Assembly (NCBI GenBank): GCA_000989675.1
Contig: LBOT01000003.1
Coordinates: 54,257 to 89,752, forward strand
Origin: a candidate division WS6 bacterium GW2011_GWE2_33_157
GTDB lineage: Bacteria > Patescibacteriota > Dojkabacteria > SC72
DNA: 35,496 nt
Reading direction: 5' to 3'
Part shown: piece after piece, positions 18,408 through 28,572 of the stretch
Numbering within the stretch: position 1 is the stretch's first letter
Layout of the letters: each line of letters begins with the position of its first letter
Notes under the pieces: model-generated
The model's input: only the letters and a program-made list of their open reading frames with translations
Told to the model about the DNA's origin: nothing
The model's database searches: none
Translations under genes and position numbers: made by a program

Positions 18408-19544
18408 TTATCCATTAGCAAGAATAATAATATAGTCTCCATCGTTAACTATATATTCTCTCCCCATATTCTTTACTAAGCCCTCCTCTTTTGCTTTATT
18501 CCATCCACCTACTTTAAGCATACTATCAACATTAACAACATCCGCCGTAATAAAGTTCTTACCTAAATCTGTATGTATAACACTTGCAGCACTTTTTACA
18601 TTAGCACCTTTCTCTATACTCCATGCATTACACTCTTTTTGAGAACCAGTATAAAAGGTTATTAAATTCAACCTATTATATGCAGCTAAAATAACATCCT
18701 CAACAGTAATTGGCTTACTACCAAGCAATTCAATATATTCATTTAATTCACTCTCTTGCATATTAGCTAAATCTGAAAGAAGTTTAATATCTACCTTTAA
18801 TATATATTCATGTGCTGGATCATTGGATATTTTAGCCAATCCTTCAATCCAATCATTCATTTTCTCTCCTTCCAAACCTTCCTTACAGTTAAGTAAGAAT
18901 AATCTCTGCTTATTAGTAAGTAACCATAGTTCACGAATAACTTCACTCTCTTCAGGAGTTAATTTCATATCAATTATAGGTTTTCCCTCATTTAACCAAT
19001 TCTTAGCTTTCTCTAGTACATTCCTTTGTAGTTGTAAATCATCCGTAGCACCCGATTTACTATTCCTTATTACAAGTGCAAGTCTTTTCTCAACAGCTTC
19101 TAAATCTTTGATAATTAATTCTGATTGTACAATCTCAAAATCATCAACAGGGTCTACTCTATTATATACATGTACTATTTCTTCACTATTAAAAGCTCGG
19201 AGTACGTATATTATTACATCTACCTCTCTAATATGTGAAAGAAATTGGTTACCTAACCCCTCTCCTTTCGAAGCTCCTTTTACTAATCCTGCTATATCTA
19301 CGAATGTCATTACAGATGGAACTATTTTCTGAGCATCAAAAAACTTTGATAACATATCTAACCTACTATCAGGAATCTCTACTACTCCAATATTCTTATC
19401 TATTGTACAAAATGGATAGTTCTCTGCAGGAACTGATTTCTTTGTTAATGCATTAAACAAAGAAGACTTCCCCGCATTTGGCAATCCAACTATCCCCAAA
19501 GAGAGTGTATGAGACCTTACAATATTATCCATATTTACTGCCAT
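18408..19544 (-). CDS. ychF: YchF family redox-regulated ATPase
   Basis: GIVGLPNAGKSSLFNALTKK, DIAGLVKGASKGEGLGNQFLSHIREVD, TGS domain at C-terminus. Alternative start MDNIV four codons in. Confidence 0.95.
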   Translation of the reverse strand: MAVNMDNIVRSHTLSLGIVGLPNAGKSSLFNALTKKSVPAENYPFCTIDKNIGVVEIPDSRLDMLSKFFDAQKIVPSVMTFVDIAGLVKGASKGEGLGNQFLSHIREVDVIIYVLRAFNSEEIVHVYNRVDPVDDFEIVQSELIIKDLEAVEKRLALVIRNSKSGATDDLQLQRNVLEKAKNWLNEGKPIIDMKLTPEESEVIRELWLLTNKQRLFLLNCKEGLEGEKMNDWIEGLAKISNDPAHEYILKVDIKLLSDLANMQESELNEYIELLGSKPITVEDVILAAYNRLNLITFYTGSQKECNAWSIEKGANVKSAASVIHTDLGKNFITADVVNVDSMLKVGGWNKAKEEGLVKNMGREYIVNDGDYIIILANG

Positions 19545-19613
19545 TTACTTAATATATTACGACCCAGATTATACCACTTTCAAAGATATTAATTCTAAAG
19601 TAATATATTAAAC

Positions 19614-21470
19614 ATGAGATTAAATACCCAAAACTTTTTTAAAATATTTCTTACCTTTTCCTTCCTACTAATATCCTACAAAGGAATATTAGCTCAAAGT
19701 AGTGATTTTGTAATTCAAAACAACACTACATTAACATATACAACAGGCTCTAATGTTATTGATTTCACTACAGAATATATAAGGGAGGTAATGAACAAGA
19801 AGTACCTTTACTCTACACAGGGAGAGAAGATATTTCATATTCCAGACTTACCACAAACAAAGGAGTATGAAGTAGAAATAGAAAGACAATTTAAGCTTGA
19901 CTCTCTTACTGTAACAGATGAAAAAGGGAAAGCAATCTTATACACGGTAGAAGAATTAGAACTAGGAGATGGTATATATGTTAAAGTTCCAAATTACAAA
20001 CAAACTATATATGGTTCACCATATAGGATATATGTAAGGTATAAAACACATGATCTAGTTAAAATGGTTAATGATTGGGTTTTAATACAATCTCATGCAT
20101 TAAATAAAGATACTATATTTGAACAAATTGACCCAACAACAGGAACTAAAACAGCTCTCTCATATAACCTTAAGATAGTTACAGATGCTACTATTCCCCC
20201 ACTCGCAAAAATATACCCTTCAACATATCGTACAGAAGAAAACGATGAAAAAACTATTTATTATTTCGACTCTAAAGATCGTTTAGGACAATCTATATAC
20301 TTAGAGTTTGGAACTCAACAGTTGTATAGGTTTGAATTAAAATATACAGCACCTAAAACTGATGAAATTGTTCCTGAAAGATATTCGGACGTAATAAGTG
20401 CCTTATCTACTAATATATATGAGCTATCTCTTCCAAGGGAACTTTCTGAGACAAATCAAAAGGTAAAAATAGAGAAAATAATACCAACTCCTACACGTAT
20501 CACTATGGACGAGGAAGGAAATATAAATGCTAAATTTGAAGTACCCGCAAATCAAAGTACTGATATATACATTTCAGGATATATATGGGTAGAACAGAAC
20601 TCTCTTATCAACAAACGAGAAATTCCGAATCTAGAATTTACTAAATATGTAGAGGATATTTCTAAGGACAGTAAACTCTCTAAGTATACTTCTGCTACAA
20701 AATATTGGGAAGTAAATGATCCATTCATTGTTGAGGAAGCAAGAAAATTAGCAACAGACAAAACATATTTAATGGATATAGTTAGAAGTGATTACAAATA
20801 TGTAAATGAAATATTAGAGTATGATCAAAGTAAAATAGCTGAGAACAATCAAAGAATTGGAGCTAAAGCAGCATTACAAGGAGGAGGTTCTGTATGTATG
20901 GAGTATGCAGACTCTATGATTGCATTACTAAGAGCCCAAGGAATACCTGCAAGAGCTGCACTTGGATATGCAAATTTAGATGTTCTATCAAAGACAAATG
21001 AAAGTGGTAATGTTAGACATCAGTGGGTTCAAATATGGGTACCTGAGTATGGGTGGCTAAGTATAGATCCAACATACGAGAGCGATAACATGAAGATTGG
21101 ACAAGATATAGAGGGAATACTTTGGGAAACATTTTATGATCAAGAATTATCAAGTGTAAGAATGTACTCTGCAGACACAGTTAGTAGCGAAGAGCTATCA
21201 GATTACAAAATACAAATATATGCTGTTACAAATGAGGACATTAAGGATGAGAACTCTCTTCTATCATACTCCGATATTACATTTGAAGCGCAAAACTCAA
21301 CTGGAGATATTGTAAATACCCTTATAAAAACAACAACCGTTGGAAAAGCATTGATAGTAGTACTCCCCATATCCATAGTACTAGTATTACTAATTGCACT
21401 TGCAAGTTTAACAACATCTTTAATCAGAAGAGCTAAATATCGTAAAGCTTCTCGAACTCTACAGCCTTAA
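19614..21470 (+). CDS. Secreted/membrane-anchored protein with transglutaminase-like domain
   Basis: Signal peptide; GGSVCMEYADSMIALLRAQGIPARAALGY...VRHQWVQIWVPEYGWLSIDPTYES (Cys-His-Asp arrangement); C-terminal TM and basic tail. Confidence 0.85.
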   Translation: MRLNTQNFFKIFLTFSFLLISYKGILAQSSDFVIQNNTTLTYTTGSNVIDFTTEYIREVMNKKYLYSTQGEKIFHIPDLPQTKEYEVEIERQFKLDSLTVTDEKGKAILYTVEELELGDGIYVKVPNYKQTIYGSPYRIYVRYKTHDLVKMVNDWVLIQSHALNKDTIFEQIDPTTGTKTALSYNLKIVTDATIPPLAKIYPSTYRTEENDEKTIYYFDSKDRLGQSIYLEFGTQQLYRFELKYTAPKTDEIVPERYSDVISALSTNIYELSLPRELSETNQKVKIEKIIPTPTRITMDEEGNINAKFEVPANQSTDIYISGYIWVEQNSLINKREIPNLEFTKYVEDISKDSKLSKYTSATKYWEVNDPFIVEEARKLATDKTYLMDIVRSDYKYVNEILEYDQSKIAENNQRIGAKAALQGGGSVCMEYADSMIALLRAQGIPARAALGYANLDVLSKTNESGNVRHQWVQIWVPEYGWLSIDPTYESDNMKIGQDIEGILWETFYDQELSSVRMYSADTVSSEELSDYKIQIYAVTNEDIKDENSLLSYSDITFEAQNSTGDIVNTLIKTTTVGKALIVVLPISIVLVLLIALASLTTSLIRRAKYRKASRTLQP

Positions 21471-22941
21471 TTCCCTCTTCCATTCTATCTTTAGTAGTTG
21501 CATACAAAGTCATTAGTATATCACCCTTTTCTACTCTATCTCCTGGCATTTTATTCATATATATTCCTGCCTCTTTTATTTTTGGAGTACCAAGAGACCT
21601 TGCTATCTCCACTATTTCTCTTGTACATATATTCTTTATAACTCCACTCTTTTCAGACTTGACCTCATGTTTAATCTTACCCGGTTCTAATTCAGAAGAA
21701 AGGGTTTCTTTCTTTGCGCCTTGAGCCTTAGCTATATCCCAGAATTTCTTTAGAGCTTTTCCCGAATCGAGTAACTCTAGAGCAAGTTTCTTACCCTCCC
21801 CCTTCTTAGCTCTTTTATTAAACTCGAAGATCTCAGTAGCCATCTGTATCACTATGTCTTCCAACTCTTGAGAACGTTTCTCATCTCTTTCAAGTACTCT
21901 TAAACACTCTCTCATTTCTAAGATAGGACCAACTCCCCTACCATCTGGACCTTTCACTATCCTTTTGAATGTTACACACTTAATACCAAATCTATTGAAT
22001 AGTTTCTCAAACTCTCTCTTAAGAAATTCTAAGTCATCCGGCCTCTCAATCTTAGTACCTTTACCGTATGGTAAATCAATTAATACAGATGTTGTACCCA
22101 TTGCTATTTTTTTAGCAACGATACTAACTAATACCTTTTGGAATTCCTGTATCTTTATAGATCTTTCTACATTAATAATTTCATCATCTGCAGGGGCTAA
22201 ATACAACGAACCACCCCATATCATACAAGCTCCTGTTTTCTCTACGACCTTGTATACCTCTTCTTTTGAAAGAGAAACTGGCATAACACTCTCTAAAATA
22301 TCCGTGGTACCAGCAGGAGAAGTGATTGCTCTTGTTGAGCTATTTGGAACAACTAAACCATTTGCAGCAAGAATTGAAACTAATATTGGAGTTATACCCT
22401 TACCCGCAGTTCCTCCTATGGAGTGTTTATCAACTACCAAATCTTTGTTATTTTTTATATATTTAAACTCCAACTTTTCCCCTGAATCGGCCATGCCCTT
22501 AGTCATCCAAGCTATCTCATCATCATCAAAACCTGGGCTAAAGAAAGTAGCAACAAAAAATGCTACTTCAGTTTCTTTAAGCTTTCTAGAACCAATATCT
22601 GACATAATTGTGAGTAATTCCTCCTCATTTAGCTTCTGACCAGAAATCTTCTTCCTTATAGCTTCTAGGGACTTACTCCTAGAAGGGATATCTATCAGTA
22701 TCTTTCTACCATCTGGTATCTTGTATTCTTCGGGAATCTCCTCATACAGACCTACTTCACCAGTAGCTATCTCACTCTCCGTAATTATAACTCTTACGTA
22801 AAGCTCTATGTCCTTGTAACCTAGTAAAACCCTCTCTCCTTCATTGATACCTAGTTCATTTGCATCATCCTGATGTATCAAAATAAATAGATCTTTGCCT
22901 GCTCCTAGATCAAGTTTCTTACTCTTCAGATATACTGCCAT
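21433..22941 (-). CDS. AMP phosphorylase (thymidine phosphorylase family, archaeal/CPR AMPpase type)
   Basis: N-terminal AMPpase-like extension; DKHSIGGTAGKGITPILVSILAANG, SSRAITSPAGTTDILE-like SSTRAITSPAGTTDILESVM, WGGSLYLAPADD. Confidence 0.88.
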   Translation of the reverse strand: MAVYLKSKKLDLGAGKDLFILIHQDDANELGINEGERVLLGYKDIELYVRVIITESEIATGEVGLYEEIPEEYKIPDGRKILIDIPSRSKSLEAIRKKISGQKLNEEELLTIMSDIGSRKLKETEVAFFVATFFSPGFDDDEIAWMTKGMADSGEKLEFKYIKNNKDLVVDKHSIGGTAGKGITPILVSILAANGLVVPNSSTRAITSPAGTTDILESVMPVSLSKEEVYKVVEKTGACMIWGGSLYLAPADDEIINVERSIKIQEFQKVLVSIVAKKIAMGTTSVLIDLPYGKGTKIERPDDLEFLKREFEKLFNRFGIKCVTFKRIVKGPDGRGVGPILEMRECLRVLERDEKRSQELEDIVIQMATEIFEFNKRAKKGEGKKLALELLDSGKALKKFWDIAKAQGAKKETLSSELEPGKIKHEVKSEKSGVIKNICTREIVEIARSLGTPKIKEAGIYMNKMPGDRVEKGDILMTLYATTKDRMEEGIKAVEFEKLYDI

Positions 22942-22961
22942 TTTTTGTCTTATTTAACATA

Positions 22962-23903
22962 TTATTCGAATAGCCAAGCGTATTTAGCTTTTACTATACC
23001 AGATATTTCTTCAGGTTTAATAATACCAAATTCGGTCATAAAACCAGTAATTAGTTTGTTATCAACAATCTCAAATGCTGGATTAAACATCTTAAGATTC
23101 TTTGGAGCATCACTCCATAGTTCCTTATCTTCACGAATTTCAATAACGATATCTTTTAAACCAATATTAGGATCTACTTTCAAAAGTGGTGAAACAACAT
23201 ACAAAGGCTTACCAATTTGGAATGCAGCCATAGCTATACCCCAACTACCTGTCTTATTAATACAGTGACCATCTAATGTGATCTGATCACATCCTATGAA
23301 TACTCCATCTATTGGAACAGACCCTCTACCAATTACAAATGATTCAGCCGCACTATCCGATATCAAGGTAGTAGAAATCCCCTCCTCTAAAAGACTTTTA
23401 GCTGTTATACGACCCTGATACAAAGGTCTAGTTTCAGTACACACAACATCAAATGAACTCTTATTTTGTGCAATACTTTTAAGAACTGAAACAGCCGTTG
23501 AAGAATGACAATGTGTTAGTACATTCTCTAGATATTTTACATATGGAACCCCTAACTCAACAATACTTCTCTTTGAATCTGATATACGAAATAGGTACTC
23601 ATCACAGATATCTAAAAGTTGTTGTTTCATATCATTAACAAAGTGTAAATCAGCAACCTTACTTTTAGACACATGCTGTACATACCTAACAGCATTCCTT
23701 GCTAAAGGTTCATTCAAACGAGCATTGGCTAACTTATTTCCCACTCTAACCAACTCGTTGTAAAACACATCCCTTTGTCCGATATTTGACTCTTCTATGT
23801 AAATTTTCATTCCCTCTACCGTTGCGATAGCAACATTAGTAGCACCTTGAATGTTCAATTTCTTTATATCTTCTTCTATATCTAATATCTGTTTAACACT
23901 CAT
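22962..23903 (-). CDS. Ribose 1,5-bisphosphate isomerase (eIF-2B alpha-like family)
   Basis: VVCTETRPLYQGR, DGVFIGCDQITLDGHCINKTGSWGIAMAA; adjacent to AMP phosphorylase. Confidence 0.85.
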   Translation of the reverse strand: MSVKQILDIEEDIKKLNIQGATNVAIATVEGMKIYIEESNIGQRDVFYNELVRVGNKLANARLNEPLARNAVRYVQHVSKSKVADLHFVNDMKQQLLDICDEYLFRISDSKRSIVELGVPYVKYLENVLTHCHSSTAVSVLKSIAQNKSSFDVVCTETRPLYQGRITAKSLLEEGISTTLISDSAAESFVIGRGSVPIDGVFIGCDQITLDGHCINKTGSWGIAMAAFQIGKPLYVVSPLLKVDPNIGLKDIVIEIREDKELWSDAPKNLKMFNPAFEIVDNKLITGFMTEFGIIKPEEISGIVKAKYAWLFE

Positions 23904-25330
23904 TATGTTATTTCAAATTCTTCATTTAATTTAGGTACATCTACCTCAATATTTAACTCTGCTTTAATATTACTTGCAAAACCAATGGATATCTCCTCAT
24001 CTCCGTGTACTATGAAGATCTTTTTAGGTGAATGGCCAAAACTTCTTAACCAATATCTTAAGTCTCTTTGATCACCATGAGCAGAGAACCCTCCTAGGGT
24101 ATGTATCTTAGCATTTACAACTAAAGGTTCTCCCATTACCCTTATATCCTTTATACCATCTACAATTTTTCTTCCAAGCGTTCCCTCCACCTGATATCCA
24201 ACAAATACCATGTGTGTAGTAGGTTTTTCTATATTATTCTTAATATGATGAACTATTCTTCCTCCAGTACACATCCCACTTCCGGCAATTATCACTATCC
24301 CATTTTTGGATATTAATCTCTTAGACTCTTCTGCAGAATCTAATGTAGTTAACCCTTCAAAATGGAATGGATCATCACCCTTCTCAAGCAATCTTCTTGC
24401 ATCTTCATCATAGTATGTTGGGTACTGTTTAAAAATTTCAGTAGCCTTGCTGGCCATAGGGCTATCTAAATACACAGGAATTTGATTTAACAATTTGTTC
24501 TCAACAAACAAATTTATCTCATACAGAATCTCTTGTGTTCTTTCAATTGCAAAAGATGGAATTAATACATTACCACCCTCTTGCTGTGCCTGTTTAAGAA
24601 TTGAAAGTAATTCTAATACGGTTTCATCTTTATTTTTATGCAACCTGTTTCCATATGTAGCCTCACAAATTACATAATCTGCCTCTCTAATTAAATCGGG
24701 ATCTCTAACTATTCTTGCACCAGGCTGACCTAAATCTCCAGAAAAAACAATCTTTCTTTCTCTACCCGCTTCTGTCTTTATCCAAAACTCAAATATTGAA
24801 GAACCCAGTATATGACCTGCATCACGCATACGAAACTCTACTCCATTTTTAAAATTCACTGATTCTCCATATGGGTATACTTCAAACAGTTGGAACATAT
24901 CTTCAACATCCTGTTCAGAAAAAAGAGGTTTCCTCTCAGCATACAATGATCCTTCTTCAGACAATCCTCTTTTAAATGATTCTTTATTACTTCTTGCCTG
25001 CCATCTTTCATATTCCTCTTGCTGCAGTTTAGCTGCATCTAAAAGTACTATTTTAGCTAAATCACGAGTTGGTTGTGTACCAATTATTCTCCCATGAAAA
25101 CCCTGTTTAACAAGAATTGGAATTCTTCCACAGTGATCAAAATGAGCATGGGTAAGAAACACCACATCTAGCTGTGATGGATCAAAAGGAAAAGGTTCAT
25201 AGTTAAGTGCATCAATCTCATCCTTACCTTGAAAAGCACCACAATCAACTAAGAATTTAAAATTACCAGTATCCACATAGAAACATGAACCAGTTACTGT
25301 TCTAGTAGCTCCACAGAATTTTAGCTTCAT
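23903..25330 (-). CDS. MBL-fold beta-CASP RNA metallo-hydrolase (CPSF-like)
   Basis: FLTHAHFDHCGRIP, CGATRTVTGSCFYV, SGDLGQPGARI, SGMCTGGRIVHHI, SAHGDQRDLRYWL. Confidence 0.94.
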   Translation of the reverse strand: MKLKFCGATRTVTGSCFYVDTGNFKFLVDCGAFQGKDEIDALNYEPFPFDPSQLDVVFLTHAHFDHCGRIPILVKQGFHGRIIGTQPTRDLAKIVLLDAAKLQQEEYERWQARSNKESFKRGLSEEGSLYAERKPLFSEQDVEDMFQLFEVYPYGESVNFKNGVEFRMRDAGHILGSSIFEFWIKTEAGRERKIVFSGDLGQPGARIVRDPDLIREADYVICEATYGNRLHKNKDETVLELLSILKQAQQEGGNVLIPSFAIERTQEILYEINLFVENKLLNQIPVYLDSPMASKATEIFKQYPTYYDEDARRLLEKGDDPFHFEGLTTLDSAEESKRLISKNGIVIIAGSGMCTGGRIVHHIKNNIEKPTTHMVFVGYQVEGTLGRKIVDGIKDIRVMGEPLVVNAKIHTLGGFSAHGDQRDLRYWLRSFGHSPKKIFIVHGDEEISIGFASNIKAELNIEVDVPKLNEEFEIT

Positions 25331-25361
25331 ATCAGGCAGTAAATAAATTATTTAGTAAATA

Positions 25362-26774
25362 TTACAACATACGTCTCGCTTCCTCCAACAATTTCTCTTT
25401 TGTATTCATAAGGGGGTCCTCAATCACTATATCTAACAATCTATTTAATATCTCTCCCATCTTACGACCAGGTTCAACCCCCAAGGCTTTTAAATCCTCT
25501 CCATTTATTTCCATATCCTCTATCTTAATAGCCATATCCTCTTGTCTTACTTTTGATATATGTTTTTGTAACTCTGTAATTTCATCAGGTTTAAATGCAG
25601 AATTTGGATTAGATGTAGCATCTGCAATTCTTAACTTAAAGAGGTCCTCTATATTTTCCTCACCTACTCTTCTGATAAATCTTCGAACTGCAGAATCACT
25701 CCATTTCGTAAATACAACTTTCTCTTCTTTACTTTCCTCTTTTTGTGCATGTGGATAGTAAAACATATGATTTCTTACCAAAGTCTTTACCCTATCTGTT
25801 TCAGATTTAGAAAATTTTAATCTCCTCATTATTTCATCTACCATTTGAACAGCAACCACATCATGGCCATAGAAGTGACCATTACCCATATCCGTCCTTG
25901 GTTTTGCGATATCATGTAAAAGAGCAGCTAATTTGACACTATCTTCTGCAAAATCACAAGTTTTAAGACTATGCCAATATACATCATCTGAGTGATACAG
26001 CTTCTGTTCAACACCATACCCTTCTAAAAGTTCAGGAAGAAATATATTTAACAAACCAGTTTCTCTCATTAACTCAATACCCTTAGATGGCTTAGGAGAT
26101 TTCAAAAGTAATTTCATAAATTCGTCTCTAATACGCTCCATAGATACTTGCTTTGCAACAGGAATACTCTCCTTTATTGCCTTTAATGTCTCCTCCTCTA
26201 TTTCAAAATCAAGCTGAGAAGCTAATCTACATGCTTTAAATGCTCTTAATCCATCCTCTTTAAAACGCTCTATTGGAGTACCAACAGCTCTAATAACCTT
26301 GGAATTAATATCAGCAACACCATTAAAAGGATCAAATATCTCCCACTCTCTTTCTACATCTTCTCCATTTAAATCAGAGTCGGAGAGATTTAATGCCATA
26401 GCATTTATTGTAAAATCTCTTCTCCCTAAATCCTTAAAAATATCATTCACAAATTCAACCTTACTTGGCCACCTACCATCAACATAGTCGGATTCGCTCC
26501 TAAATGTAGTTACCTCAACCTCCCTATTCTCTCCCTCTATATCTGGTACAAGAGCAAGGACAGTACCAAACTTAACACCAGTTGCAACTGATCTAGGAAA
26601 AATTTCAAGCATTTCATCTGGCAATGCACTAGTTGCTAAATCAAAATCATGTGGAGTTCTACCCATTACAATATCTCTAATAGCACCACCTACAAGATAT
26701 ACATCATAGTCCTCTTTCGCAAGAATACTTGCTACTTTCTGTACATATGATGGAATTTTAAATCTAACTTTCAT
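25362..26774 (-). CDS. CCA tRNA nucleotidyltransferase / poly(A) polymerase family with HD domain
   Basis: YLVGGAIRDIVMGRTPHDFDLAT; RRDFTINAMAL; HD-type LAALLHDIAKP. Confidence 0.94.
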   Translation of the reverse strand: MKVRFKIPSYVQKVASILAKEDYDVYLVGGAIRDIVMGRTPHDFDLATSALPDEMLEIFPRSVATGVKFGTVLALVPDIEGENREVEVTTFRSESDYVDGRWPSKVEFVNDIFKDLGRRDFTINAMALNLSDSDLNGEDVEREWEIFDPFNGVADINSKVIRAVGTPIERFKEDGLRAFKACRLASQLDFEIEEETLKAIKESIPVAKQVSMERIRDEFMKLLLKSPKPSKGIELMRETGLLNIFLPELLEGYGVEQKLYHSDDVYWHSLKTCDFAEDSVKLAALLHDIAKPRTDMGNGHFYGHDVVAVQMVDEIMRRLKFSKSETDRVKTLVRNHMFYYPHAQKEESKEEKVVFTKWSDSAVRRFIRRVGEENIEDLFKLRIADATSNPNSAFKPDEITELQKHISKVRQEDMAIKIEDMEINGEDLKALGVEPGRKMGEILNRLLDIVIEDPLMNTKEKLLEEARRML

Positions 26775-26783
26775 TTTATAAAC

Positions 26784-26789
26784 CTCCTG
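26784..26789 (-). promoter_or_regulatory. Canonical Shine-Dalgarno (AGGAGG) of the CCA transferase gene
   Basis: Minus strand AGGAGGTTTATAAAATG-type spacing, 9 nt between AGGAGG and ATG. Confidence 0.75.
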
Positions 26790-26857
26790 ATTAGATAGTA
26801 CCAGAGTATTGATACTACAACAAGGAAATGAAATCTCTTAACTACCAAATCACTATG

Positions 26858-27718
26858 TTATATCTCCTTCTTCCACTTCTTTCTATCAATCGCATCTAAT
26901 TCAATTCCTTTAGTTAAGATGCTAAAAAGAAGAATAAGGAACATGATGATAGAAACTACAACTAGTCCAATATCATATTGCGTGAAGGAATGACCATATA
27001 CGTCATATCGAATTATTGGTAAGAAAAACATTGCAACTGTAAACATCACTCCTATAATTCTCATTTCAGTAGGACCTATTAGTCCAAATGAGTATCTAAA
27101 CTCGTTCTGTACGAATGTAACTAACTCAACATGTATCATTAAAAGTAAGTACATTATTGCAAAGACAAGGGCAATCTCTATCTTAACAAAACCAGAAAGA
27201 CCCAAACCAAAACTGAAAATCATTACTGCCAAACCATCAATTATATGATCAATGTAATATCCATAATTTGGTCTAGTCTGCTTTCTATATCTTGCCAAGC
27301 TACCATCAAATGAATCACCAAACCAATGTAGAAACAAACCAACAACAACAAGGATAAGGTAATACCCATTAAAGAAACCAAGTATAAACCCAGCTGCAAT
27401 CATAAAAGCAGAAAAGACCCCCAATGCAGTTAGCATGTCTGGAGTAACCCACTTAGGGATTCTTGGACATACCCATTCTTTTATTGCTTCCTCTGCATTC
27501 GCTGTAATACCAGTATTAATAGCATTCTGATCATCCCTCCTATACTCAACCTTTAATTTTTTTAATTGTTCCCTAATCTCTCTTTCTAAAGTTTTGTTAA
27601 AACCCAATGTAAGTTTCTCAATAAATTCGTCTACAGATTTAACATCAAATATATTTACATCCTGATTATTCCCGTTCTTTTTAGCACTATTACCATTGTT
27701 AAAATTTATTCCAAACAT
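26858..27718 (-). CDS. CDP-alcohol phosphatidyltransferase family membrane protein
   Basis: GDSFDGSLARYRKQTRPNYGYYIDHIID matches D-x2-DG-x2-AR-...-G-x3-D-x3-D; multiple TM segments. Confidence 0.92.
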   Translation of the reverse strand: MFGINFNNGNSAKKNGNNQDVNIFDVKSVDEFIEKLTLGFNKTLEREIREQLKKLKVEYRRDDQNAINTGITANAEEAIKEWVCPRIPKWVTPDMLTALGVFSAFMIAAGFILGFFNGYYLILVVVGLFLHWFGDSFDGSLARYRKQTRPNYGYYIDHIIDGLAVMIFSFGLGLSGFVKIEIALVFAIMYLLLMIHVELVTFVQNEFRYSFGLIGPTEMRIIGVMFTVAMFFLPIIRYDVYGHSFTQYDIGLVVVSIIMFLILLFSILTKGIELDAIDRKKWKKEI

Positions 27719-27784
27719 ATTGGTATAAATGTATTAATTAAATGCCTCAATATATTACAGATATATATAGAATGCAAATATATC

Positions 27785-27813
27785 TTGATAACAGTAATGA
27801 CAGGTGATATCTT
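27785..27813 (+). promoter_or_regulatory. Putative promoter
   Basis: TTGATA-17-TATCTT upstream of the ATG at 27840. Confidence 0.4.
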
Positions 27814-27839
27814 TAATTAGTAAGTTAGAATCAATTTAA

Positions 27840-28385
27840 ATGATTTTAAAACCACCTAGACCGCTAGGAGAAAAAAGTAAGACCGAAAAGACACCTATAA
27901 TTAATAAGATTGCGAGTACTCCTGTTGTAAAAAAAGAAAGAAAAAAGATATCTCTTAACCTCACTTTCTTACAAAACTTCAAATACAAACATTTAATCAC
28001 CCCTATTCTAATAGGTATTGCTATGGTTGCCTCTCTCTCATTTCTAATCTACCAATTAACTCTTTTACCAACGAAGGATGCGAAAAGAATTTCTGATACT
28101 TTCTTAACAAGGATAGAAAAAGGAGATATACAAGGTGCATATCAACTAACTACTGCATCATATAAATCTATTAATACTCTTAAAGAATTTAGAAGTGCTT
28201 TAGAAGATTTTGAACCGATTGATTTATCAAAAAAGAAGGTTACTAAAAGAAATCTCGTTACCGTTAAAGACATGAGTAAATCAGCAATAATAATGTATAA
28301 ACAGGATAATTACGAAATAGAGGTAATTCTATTCATTGAAGAAGATGATTGGGAAGTTTTAAGCTTTAAAGTATTACCTCTTTAA
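27840..28385 (+). CDS. Single-TM protein with small extracellular NTF2/DUF4864-like domain
   Basis: Basic N-terminus, one TM, then FLTRIEKGDIQGAYQLTTASYKS...; family assignment weak. Confidence 0.6.
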   Translation: MILKPPRPLGEKSKTEKTPIINKIASTPVVKKERKKISLNLTFLQNFKYKHLITPILIGIAMVASLSFLIYQLTLLPTKDAKRISDTFLTRIEKGDIQGAYQLTTASYKSINTLKEFRSALEDFEPIDLSKKKVTKRNLVTVKDMSKSAIIMYKQDNYEIEVILFIEEDDWEVLSFKVLPL

Positions 28386-28386
28386 C

Positions 28387-28476
28387 TGGCGGAGAGAGTG
28401 GGATTCGAACCCACGGTACGGTAACCCGTACAACGGTTTTCAAGACCGTCTCATTCGACCACTCTGACATCTCTCC
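28387..28476 (-). tRNA. tRNA-Ser(UGA), CCA encoded
   Basis: Minus strand ggagaga...acggt-cttgaaa-accgt...long variable arm...gggttcgaatccc...tctctcc-g-cca; anticodon TGA. Confidence 0.93.
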
Positions 28477-28529
28477 TAAACCCCAAATTATATCATAAAC
28501 ACATACTTCTTAACGCATACTACAATAAT

Positions 28530-28559
28530 TTGACTATTACTTGTTACTTACCATATCAT
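28530..28559 (+). promoter_or_regulatory. Putative promoter of the surface-protein cluster
   Basis: TTGACT (28530-28535), 18-nt spacer, TATCAT (28554-28559), just upstream of the first gene. Confidence 0.5.
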
Positions 28560-28572
28560 TTTGAATACAACA

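Noticed and set aside
18823-19332. 169-aa plus-strand ORF
   Set aside because: Antisense to ychF; no family signature; Ser-rich shadow composition.
21965-22639. 224-aa plus-strand ORF
   Set aside because: Antisense to the well-supported AMP phosphorylase gene; low-complexity Ser/Thr/Ile composition typical of shadow ORFs.
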